Below, one piece after another: positions 17,268-22,903 of a stretch of DNA of 64,000 nt (position 1 is the first letter of the stretch; every line of letters starts with the position of its first letter). The notes beneath the pieces were generated by a model that had not been told where the DNA came from, did not search any database, and saw only the letters and a program-made list of their open reading frames with translations. The position numbers and the translations under genes are program-made. This stretch comes from Alphaproteobacteria bacterium UBA6376 (GTDB lineage: Bacteria; Pseudomonadota; Alphaproteobacteria; Rs-D84): the NCBI GenBank assembly GCA_002437665.1, contig DJQW01000002.1, positions 1 to 64,000 on the forward strand, in the 5' to 3' direction.

Positions 17268-17296
17268 TTGTATCACTTTTTATTTTATGGTATAAT
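17268..17296 (+). promoter_or_regulatory. Promoter of adk giving a near-leaderless mRNA
   Basis: TTGTAT (17268-17273) and TATAAT (17291-17296) are 17 bp apart. The adk ATG is only 9 bp after the -10 box, so transcription should start 0-3 nt before the start codon. Confidence 0.7.
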
Positions 17297-17305
17297 GTGC
17301 GCGCT

Positions 17306-17869
17306 ATGAAGACAGACAAAAACGAATTATTGGTTTTAATGGGTGCACCTGGTGCGGGCAAGGGGACGTTTGCGCGTCTGCTGCGCCAGCGTTGCGAATT
17401 TAACTATATCGAAACCGGCGCGATTCTGCGCGAAATGCCGGCGGATTCGGAAATAGGGCGTTTGATTGCACGGGGCGATTTTGTACCCGACAAATACTTG
17501 TTCGATTTGATGCAATCAAAAATCACCCCAGACCGCGATGTGTTGCTGGACGGATTTCCCCGCACATTGGCACAGGCAAAATGGCTGGTTGATACATACG
17601 CCGATAAATTTAACGTTCACGTGATGTATTTGAATGTGCCGTGCGATGTTATTTTGCAGCGTCTGCAACGCCGCCTAAACGCGGGCAGTGCGCGCGCCGA
17701 CGACAACGATGCCGCGGTTGTTCAACACCGCTTGGACAAATTCAACGAAACAACAATGCCTGCGATTGATTGGTTGCGCACGGCGGGCGGAATCCATTTT
17801 TCTGATGTTGATGTCAGTGCCGACGCCGCCGAAGATAACTTTGTAAATATATTGGCCGCATTGGATTAA
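17306..17869 (+). CDS. adk: Adenylate kinase (short LID form)
   Basis: This enzyme interconverts ATP plus AMP and two ADP. It has 187 residues from ATG 17306; the upstream in-frame extension crosses the promoter and is rejected. The P loop is GAPGAGKGTFA near 12-22 and the AMP site ETGAILRE near 41. LDGFPRTLAQA lies near 80. The LID is short (RRLNAGSARADDNDAAVVQHRLDKF) and lacks the four-Cys zinc LID. There is no Shine-Dalgarno sequence; see the promoter entry. A terminator is shared with corA. Confidence 0.92.
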   Translation: MKTDKNELLVLMGAPGAGKGTFARLLRQRCEFNYIETGAILREMPADSEIGRLIARGDFVPDKYLFDLMQSKITPDRDVLLDGFPRTLAQAKWLVDTYADKFNVHVMYLNVPCDVILQRLQRRLNAGSARADDNDAAVVQHRLDKFNETTMPAIDWLRTAGGIHFSDVDVSADAAEDNFVNILAALD

Positions 17870-17870
17870 A

Positions 17871-17895
17871 AAAACGCCCATACGGGCGTTTTTTA
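17871..17895. terminator. Bidirectional terminator between adk and corA
   Basis: AAAACGCCC and GGGCGTTTT form a symmetric stem with A and T runs on the two sides, placed between the convergent gene ends. Confidence 0.88.
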
Positions 17896-17896
17896 T

Positions 17897-18787
17897 TTAC
17901 ACGACACGACGTCGCATCAAATTAAACATCGCGAACCCCAGCAACAAAATCATTATTGCAATCAAGATTGTCGATGCGGTCTGTTCATATTCCGCAAATG
18001 GCAATTTCATATTCATGCCATAGAATCCAACCACAACCGTTGGCACGGCCAAAATAATGCTCCACATGGTCAAACGATTGACGTACATGTTCGAATCCAT
18101 ATTGATGACGCTCTCAAATGTTTCTTTGATGGATTTCAGCATCTTGCTGTACGACGTCACAACCTCGGTCGCCTGTGCCAATTCAATGCGCGCATCTTCT
18201 AACAAATCTTCGGCATCTTCGGATTTTACAAAGCCGCGCATTTTTTCCAGTTTGTCCAGCACCGCCACATTGCCCTTGATGCCCGCCATGTACAAGGTAT
18301 AACTGTTTTCAACCTCTAACAACGCCAACAGGTTGCGACGACGCACGCGTTCCAGCAACGCCTGCTTGGATTCCAAAACGCGCTTGTTCAATTCTTTCAA
18401 GAAACGCAGGTACGATTCCGCAATATAATAAATAATATTCAGAATAAATTCTTCACGCGTCGTCTTTTCATCTTTCTTGATTTTGTCCAGCAAATCGCAA
18501 CGCTTGCGACACACGGTAATCACGCGCGATGTGGAATAAATAATCGACAACGGTTCGGTATGCCACAACGTGTCCGTTTCGCGATTGATAATTGGGAAAC
18601 GAACAATTATAACCTTATAGTCATCTTCGACCTCGATACGTGGTTGCTCGTCGGGGTCTAGAATGTCCGATATAGTATCTTCGTCAATCTTGTATTCTGT
18701 TTGCAGTTTTTCAAAATCTTCGTGATCAGGGTTTCCGACGTTCACCCAAGAGAATGATTTTAACTTTTCCGTAACAAACATGGCCAT
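17897..18787 (-). CDS. corA: CorA-family magnesium/divalent cation transporter
   Basis: This is an inner-membrane cation channel that works as a pentamer. It has 296 residues. A large N-terminal cytoplasmic domain with a long helix region (about 130-230) is followed by two C-terminal membrane helices (about 235-257 and 270-290). The signature YGMNMKLPF between them has the GMN motif intact. It is transcribed alone and shares a terminator with adk. Confidence 0.93.
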   Translation of the reverse strand: MAMFVTEKLKSFSWVNVGNPDHEDFEKLQTEYKIDEDTISDILDPDEQPRIEVEDDYKVIIVRFPIINRETDTLWHTEPLSIIYSTSRVITVCRKRCDLLDKIKKDEKTTREEFILNIIYYIAESYLRFLKELNKRVLESKQALLERVRRRNLLALLEVENSYTLYMAGIKGNVAVLDKLEKMRGFVKSEDAEDLLEDARIELAQATEVVTSYSKMLKSIKETFESVINMDSNMYVNRLTMWSIILAVPTVVVGFYGMNMKLPFAEYEQTASTILIAIMILLLGFAMFNLMRRRVV

Positions 18788-18909
18788 TCCCCTTTGTACT
18801 GCTGTAAAAATTTAACGCAGGTATTCTAGCCCACGATTTGCAAAAAATCAATCAAATCTGGGAAATCATACCGATATTTTTTCGTGCGCGTTGCGGTTAT
18901 AATACGCAT

Positions 18910-19008
18910 ATGAAAGCACAAACAAACTCTTTCACAATCGCACGATACCTGTTGTTGGGACTGGGTATAATGCTGTGCGTGTGGTTTATATTTTTTGTAG
19001 CGAAATAA
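18910..19008 (+). CDS. Small single-span membrane protein (32 residues)
   Basis: ATG 18910 opens a 32-codon frame: a polar start (MKAQTNSFTIARY) followed by one hydrophobic helix (LLLGLGIMLCVWFIFFV) ending in AK. A TATAAT box at 18898-18903 is 6 bp before the ATG, which would give a leaderless mRNA. No family is recognised. Size, topology and promoter position make it plausible as a real small membrane protein. It ends one base before the convergent gene at 19009. Confidence 0.5.
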   Translation: MKAQTNSFTIARYLLLGLGIMLCVWFIFFVAK

Positions 19009-19596
19009 TTATGCCGCGCGCGCCATTTGACCACGACGCATCAGAATCATACGCCGCGTTTGCTCGTCCAATGCAGCGGTCTCTTGCGCCGCGCGTTGCG
19101 CCTCCGCTTCTTTCTCTTTTTCTTTGCGTTCAGAAATCTGTTTTACTTTCTTTGCACCATATAACGCGCCCGCCGTACCAATCGCCGCCCCCAATGCCGG
19201 CACAATCATGTCGGGCAATATGGTTGTCGCAGCATAAGATAAACTGCTGCCCATGACACCCAACACGCCCAGTTTGGCAATGCCACGCTTGAATATACCG
19301 CGCTTTGTCGCACGTTTTGCCGCGCCCTTGGCGGCTTGCTTTGCCGCGCCCGCGGCAACACCACGCGCCGCACTGCGCCCACCAATGGACTTTATACCAC
19401 GACCAATCCAGTAAAATGGATCGGTGTAATCCAAAACCTTCCAGAACCAACCATCGGTCGCAGCCGCCGCCGCGCCCTTGGCGGCCTGTTTACCGATTTT
19501 TTTACCCGCGGATTTAGCCGCGCCCTTTGCCCCAGATTTTGCACCGGCCTTTGCGGCGGCTTTGATTCCATATTTTGCAATTATCGACCAAACCAT
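19009..19596 (-). CDS. Unknown Ala/Lys/Gly-rich protein
   Basis: The protein has 195 residues. The N-terminal half alternates Ala, Lys and Gly (KAAAKAGAKSGAKGAAKSAGKK), then comes DGWFWKVLDYTDPFYWIGRG. A second Ala/Lys tract follows. A hydrophobic stretch LGVLGVMGSSLSYAATTILPDMIVPALGAAIGTAGALYG near 110-150 could enter a membrane. The end is a charged coiled-coil-like EKEKEAEAQRAAQE segment. No family is recognised. Toxin-like or DNA-binding roles are both conceivable but unsupported. Confidence 0.6.
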   Translation of the reverse strand: MVWSIIAKYGIKAAAKAGAKSGAKGAAKSAGKKIGKQAAKGAAAAATDGWFWKVLDYTDPFYWIGRGIKSIGGRSAARGVAAGAAKQAAKGAAKRATKRGIFKRGIAKLGVLGVMGSSLSYAATTILPDMIVPALGAAIGTAGALYGAKKVKQISERKEKEKEAEAQRAAQETAALDEQTRRMILMRRGQMARAA

Positions 19597-19658
19597 TTGA
19601 AAATTTCTCTCCCTGAAACACTGTGAATTATATCATAAATAAAAACACATAAAAGGTA

Positions 19659-19687
19659 TTGTTTTTCGCCACACAATGTTTTATATT
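19659..19687 (+). promoter_or_regulatory. Promoter of tRNA-Pro
   Basis: TTGTTT (19659-19664) and TATATT (19682-19687) are separated by 17 bp, 12 bp before the tRNA. Confidence 0.6.
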
Positions 19688-19698
19688 ACGGTGGTCGT

Positions 19699-19775
19699 CG
19701 GGGTGTAGCTCAGCCTGGTAGAGTACTTGCATGGGGTGCAAGGGGTCGCAGGTTCGATTCCTGTCACCCCGACCA
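19699..19775 (+). tRNA. tRNA-Pro(GGG)
   Basis: A complete cloverleaf: acceptor CGGGGTG/CACCCCG, D arm GCTC-AGCCTGGTA-GAGT, anticodon arm CTTGC-ATGGGGT-GCAAG with anticodon GGG, T arm GCAGG-TTCGATT-CCTGT and an encoded CCA end. It is followed by a terminator hairpin (19786-19807) and then by copies of its own 3' end. Confidence 0.95.
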
Positions 19776-20217
19776 CAATAAAAAAAGCGGTTTTTAACCG
19801 CGTTTTTTATTGTGTTTGTGGGTTTGCACGTAATCGGCCTCTTATTGCGTCAGCAATATCAGGTTCGACAACGAGTACGTGAAAACAAGCAACGCGCAGT
19901 TTGAACGCAAACGAGTGCCCCACAGCCACGGCGTATTTATACGACGTGCGCGAGGGATTCCTGTCACCCCGACCAAAAATTCAACCGTCCTTTATGGGCG
20001 GTTTAATTTTTGCGCGATTGGAATCGAACCTGCGGGGCAAGCAGGTTCGAACCGCAGGCACAAGGCAGACGTCAGTATGCCGGTTCGCATCAGCGAATGT
20101 GCCAAGGTCGGCGTCAGCCAATCCTGTCACCCCAAACAGTTTGAACGCAAACGAGTGCCCCACAGCCACGGCGTATTTATACGACGTGCGCGAGGGATTC
20201 CTGTCACACCAGCAACA
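19776..20217 (+). repeat. tRNA-Pro tail modules (fold-back repeats carrying copies of the tRNA 3' end)
   Basis: After a terminator hairpin come three modules that end with the tRNA-Pro 3' end. The last 20 nt of the tRNA (19756-19775) recur exactly at 19956-19975. A 13-nt version is at 20121-20133 and a decayed one at about 20197-20210. A 71-bp unit (19897-19967) is repeated exactly at 20137-20207. The middle module also holds an inverted copy of the T arm (20020-20034 is the reverse complement of 19747-19761). A direct T-arm half (20041-20050) is followed by a structured insert of about 70 nt. Long open frames through this region are artefacts of the repeats. Confidence 0.8.
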
Positions 20218-20318
20218 CTTTTCTTATGAATACATGCATATTGTTGGTATGACGCACATGCGGTAAAATGCATATTGTCCGGACAGTTCTTTCACACACA
20301 AACAAAAAAGGATGCAAT

Positions 20319-20426
20319 ATGTCAAAAACAGATAACAAGAAAGGCAAATGTAAACATTGTGGTCAAATACACGACACATGCGATTGCAAACGCCCCGCAT
20401 GCGACAAAAAGCCAAATGAAAAATAA
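20319..20426 (+). CDS. Small Cys-rich protein (35 residues)
   Basis: ATG 20319 with an AAGGATG ribosome site opens 35 codons. Four of the five Cys are arranged CKHCG near 11-15 and CDCK near 22-25, with a fifth in PACDKK; His residues lie between. This looks like a tiny zinc-ribbon or metal-binding protein, rich in Lys and Asp, with no signal peptide. A hairpin terminator follows the stop immediately, so it is a complete small gene. Its position behind the tRNA-tail repeats may be chance. Confidence 0.55.
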   Translation: MSKTDNKKGKCKHCGQIHDTCDCKRPACDKKPNEK

Positions 20427-20430
20427 CACT

Positions 20431-20460
20431 GAAACCGCCAAATTCTTGGCGGTTTTGTTT
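20431..20460 (+). terminator. Terminator of the small Cys-rich gene
   Basis: AAACCGCCAA and TTGGCGGTTT form a stem followed by TGTTT. Confidence 0.8.
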
Positions 20461-20541
20461 GATGTAAAATTCTGCTTGCACGAATCGGAAAAAAGTTATT
20501 AGTATGCGGCATATCAACAAACCGTATATGGGGGTGTGTTC

Positions 20542-20919
20542 ATGATTGTAGGCATTGGAATTGACTTGGTGGACAGTGGTCGTTTCTTGGATTGGTCTGC
20601 GTTCAAGAAACAGCGTATTTTTACCAAGAAAGAATTAGAATATGCAGATACCGATAACGCAAATGCGGAAAAACATCTGGCGAATTTCTGGGCCGCGCGC
20701 GAGGCATGCTTAAAGGCACTGGGCACGGGATTTGGCGACGACATTGCATTTTCAGACGTGTCGGTTGTCCACAACGATGCGGGCCGCCCCGAATTATTGA
20801 TTGCTGGCGGGGCCAAGGCGGTATTAAAAGAACGGGCGGGTGGCGATGCAACGGTGCACCTGTCAATTACCGACCAAGACGATTATTCCGCCGCAATGGT
20901 TGTTATCGAAAAGAATTAA
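20542..20919 (+). CDS. acpS: Holo-[acyl-carrier-protein] synthase
   Basis: This enzyme transfers 4'-phosphopantetheine from CoA to acyl carrier protein. It has 125 residues from the ATG at 20542; a GTG two codons earlier overlaps the GGGGGTG ribosome site. The metal-binding start GIGIDLVDSGRF and the second motif FWAAREACLKALGTGF are both clear, with Arg where Lys is more common in WAAKEA. It is a single gene with its own terminator. Confidence 0.93.
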   Translation: MIVGIGIDLVDSGRFLDWSAFKKQRIFTKKELEYADTDNANAEKHLANFWAAREACLKALGTGFGDDIAFSDVSVVHNDAGRPELLIAGGAKAVLKERAGGDATVHLSITDQDDYSAAMVVIEKN

Positions 20920-20920
20920 A

Positions 20921-20950
20921 AAACACGCCCCCCACGGGCGTTTTTTTATT
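20921..20950 (+). terminator. acpS terminator
   Basis: ACGCCC and GGGCGT form a stem with a run of seven T. Confidence 0.82.
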
Positions 20951-21345
20951 CCCCACCATCGGGCCCCGCAAAATTGATAAATTTTGTGGGTGATTCACGG
21001 AGGGGAACTTGCTACGTTCTAGAAACGTGTCGCCTGCGGACTGACGTCCTTGCCGTATCCTGCGCTTCGCTTGGATTCATTCCGTGGCTTGACCACGGAA
21101 TCTAGGTGAATAGAGCTGCGCCAAATGGCGCACTTTTATATTTACTGGATTGCTTCGTCATTTCATTCCTCGCAATGACAATGTTTCTAGCACGTGTGTC
21201 ACCTGCGGGCTGCATTCCCACCACTATCCTTTTTCTTGGCTCTACTAGCACTTTTGTCATTGCGAGCGCAGCGTGGCAATCCAGTTGATAATGTTGCGCG
21301 CAGCGCACATAATTTGAACTTTGAACTCTGCACTTTGAACTTTTC
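20951..21345. repeat. Mosaic intergenic repeat block 4
   Basis: No gene is seen. The units here repeat block 1 closely. They include ACGTGTCGCCTGCGGACTGA (about 21021-21045), the CCGTGGCTTGACCACGG palindrome (about 21082-21100), GCGCCAAATGGCGC, and CTGGATTGCTTCGTCATTTC onward (about 21144-21180). The TCTACTAGCACTTTTGTCAT / CATTGCGAGCGCAGCGTGG pair follows (about 21241-21284). It ends with a solo TTTGAACTTTGAACTCTGCA heptad repeat (21313-21344) of the type that bounds the IVP unit in the tol operon. Confidence 0.75.
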
Positions 21346-21348
21346 CTC

Positions 21349-21377
21349 TTGTATTTATTTTCCAAACCGCATATAAT
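21349..21377 (+). promoter_or_regulatory. Promoter of leader RNA copy 1
   Basis: TTGTAT (21349-21354) and TATAAT (21372-21377) are 17 bp apart. Transcription should begin at about 21384, exactly where the conserved leader starts. Confidence 0.75.
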
Positions 21378-21383
21378 CCTGAT

Positions 21384-21612
21384 GTCGTTGGGTGTTCCGA
21401 CGATGGGGTGTAACGACCCTGCACAAGCGTCGATAGTACGGTTATTTGGCGCGCGAATTGCGCCGTTTTTTGTATTACGACGAAAAACAAACTCCTGATT
21501 TATTGGTCAGGAGGGTTGCTGAATATCAAATAAGCAACACAATTCTTGTGATTGTCGTTAACCTCCTGGCCACCTGTGAAAACCGGTGGTTTTTAATTAC
21601 GCAAAAAAGCAG
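21384..21612 (+). promoter_or_regulatory. Structured 5' leader RNA, copy 1 of 3 (candidate cis-regulatory switch)
   Basis: Copy 1 lies between a promoter and the start of a Cys-rich exported protein. Hairpin P1 pairs TCGTTGG (21385-21391) with CCGACGA (21397-21403). A long-range helix pairs TAACGAC (21411-21417) with GTCGTTA (21554-21560). A long inner stem runs from CGTCG near 21428 to CGACG near 21478 and is capped by GGCGC/GCGCC. CTCCTGA (21492-21498) pairs with TCAGGAG (21507-21513). A stem GTTGCT/AGCAAC carries the invariant loop GAATATCAAATA (21521-21532). CCTCCTGGCCA (21562-21572) can instead pair with TGGTCAGGAGG (21504-21514). A terminator-like CCACC/GGTGG stem with T5 (21570-21594) precedes the AGGAG ribosome site. 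The same plan, with compensatory changes, occurs at 44025-44247 and 54385-54612. Confidence 0.8.
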
Positions 21613-21623
21613 GAGATGTAGAC

Positions 21624-22448
21624 ATGAGAATTAAACGAGTCATTATTATATTGGCCGTGGCTATACCGATGCTGGCCATGACCAACACGGCCAGCAATGG
21701 TGCGGTAAAAATTTGTGCCGGCGCGAAATGCAACATTGAAGACGATTCCGATCCAATCAACAGCGTTACATGCGCGACATACTCGGATTTCTGTTATAAC
21801 GGTTACCGCGTCAGATCATGCAAAACGTGCAGAACTGGAACATCTTTATCCAGCACAACAATATCTGTACCAGGATGTGGCACCCCAGTGGGCTATGACG
21901 ATTGCGTTTTTAGTGGCGGTACTGACCCAGATGAATGCGAGGGTCTGTGTTTAATCGGCGGTTCATATACAAGCGTATCATCTGGAACTAATTGCGCCAC
22001 ATCCATCGGTTCATGTTACGGCACCCAAAAATTGACATCATGCACAACATGCCCTACGGGTTATACCCTGACAACAAAATCAAAAATCACATCCAGTTGT
22101 GGTACAGTATCGTACAAAACATGTGTAAAAGATTCCAGCAGCTGCGACGGCACATGTACGAACTGTGTCAGCAGTCTAAGATGGATTCAACTTGGCGATG
22201 GGGTTGAATACCGCATAACCAAAACTTGTAATACATTAACATGCAACTGCCTCAGCAGTACCGAATACAGATGTACCGATGGTTATTATGGCACCGCCAA
22301 CGGGCTCACCAACAACTGTGTCGAATGTCCCAGTTCTGGATTATCGATGGCTGGCAGCAATACCAGCATAACAAGTTGTTTCGTCACATCAGGCAAAGAC
22401 GGCACCGGTACATACGACTATGAACCCTTTTGTTATTACAGCGACTAA
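21624..22448 (+). CDS. Exported Cys-rich protein under leader RNA control
   Basis: The protein has 274 residues. A signal peptide (MRIKRVIIILAVAIPMLAM) is followed by a mature part with more than 30 Cys, many as CxxC or C-x(3-5)-C in repeats such as SCKTCRTGTSL, SCTTCPTGYTL and CVECPSSGLSM. The C terminus has the shared pattern ITSCFVTSG...GTGTYDYEPFCYYSD. Four genes here carry relatives of this end: 43355-43627, 47690-48292, 53391-54371 and this one. Function is unknown; disulphide-rich secreted or surface proteins are likely. The ribosome site is GCAGGAG. The gene is monocistronic with a terminator at its stop. Confidence 0.8.
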   Translation: MRIKRVIIILAVAIPMLAMTNTASNGAVKICAGAKCNIEDDSDPINSVTCATYSDFCYNGYRVRSCKTCRTGTSLSSTTISVPGCGTPVGYDDCVFSGGTDPDECEGLCLIGGSYTSVSSGTNCATSIGSCYGTQKLTSCTTCPTGYTLTTKSKITSSCGTVSYKTCVKDSSSCDGTCTNCVSSLRWIQLGDGVEYRITKTCNTLTCNCLSSTEYRCTDGYYGTANGLTNNCVECPSSGLSMAGSNTSITSCFVTSGKDGTGTYDYEPFCYYSD

Positions 22449-22477
22449 AAAAACGGGGACAAACCCCGTTTTTTTAG
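22448..22477 (+). terminator. Terminator of the Cys-rich gene
   Basis: AAAACGGGG and CCCCGTTTT form a stem with a run of T, overlapping the stop codon. Confidence 0.88.
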
Positions 22478-22876
22478 TGAGCAAGTGATAAAGCGATGTA
22501 GTTTTATAATATAAAACTTAAAGGACGTGTCGCCTGCGGACTACGTTCTTGCTCTTTTGTCATTCCGGTGCTTGACACCGGAATCCAGGTAAATAGAGTT
22601 GCGCCACCGGCGCATTCCTATTGTCATTCCTGCGCAGGCAGGAATAGGGTCTTTGAAATTACCAGTATTCGTTTATGCACAATTCACGTAAATTATAAAG
22701 ACCGCAATATTTTTGTGTTTGGCTCACTACGTTCGCACTGCTTGGCTCCTATTCCTGCCTGCGCAGGAATGACAAGTTTCTAGAACGCAGCACAACTCTA
22801 TACACTAAACCTTTATCACTGTATCACTTTTAATCGCGACGGAGCGTCAGCGAAGACGGATCACTTACTCACTATT
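22478..22876. repeat. Mosaic intergenic repeat block 5
   Basis: No gene is seen. The block contains GTGTCGCCTGCGGACTACG (about 22526-22544), a CGGTGCTTGACACCGG palindrome (about 22566-22583) and GCGCCACCGGCGC. A CATTCCTGCGCAGGCAGGAA unit (about 22624-22645) has its inverted copy at about 22748-22774. A TCGCGACGGAGCGTCAGCGA unit (about 22835-22855) recurs near 54705. Confidence 0.7.
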
Positions 22877-22903
22877 AAAAACGCGCCGATGGCGCGTTTT
22901 TAA
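22877..22903. terminator. Terminator at the end of the 682-residue protein gene
   Basis: AAAACGCGCC and GGCGCGTTTT form a symmetric stem with A and T runs, overlapping the end of the minus-strand gene. Confidence 0.85.

Noticed and set aside
17210..17305. 32-residue N-terminal extension of adenylate kinase
   Set aside because: It would start upstream of the TTGTAT/TATAAT promoter and adds a hydrophobic stretch unknown in the family.
19776..20217. CRISPR array
   Set aside because: Repeats are few, unequal in spacing and derived from the tRNA; no cas gene is in the window.
19879..20266. Overlapping frames of about 120 codons with repeated peptide segments behind tRNA-Pro
   Set aside because: They are translations of the exact 71-bp DNA repeat and tRNA tails. 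The paired-helix changes favour RNA structure over protein, and the homologous tRNA-Ala module keeps no common frame throughout.
21386..21498. Possible leader peptide starting MSLGVP within leader RNA copy 1
   Set aside because: A similar frame exists in copy 2 from TTG, but copy 3 has an early stop and frame changes, while base pairing is preserved; RNA structure explains the conservation better.
21384..21612. T-box or other known amino-acid-responsive leader
   Set aside because: No T-box core sequence or tRNA-like specifier arrangement is visible, and the downstream genes are not synthetases or transporters.
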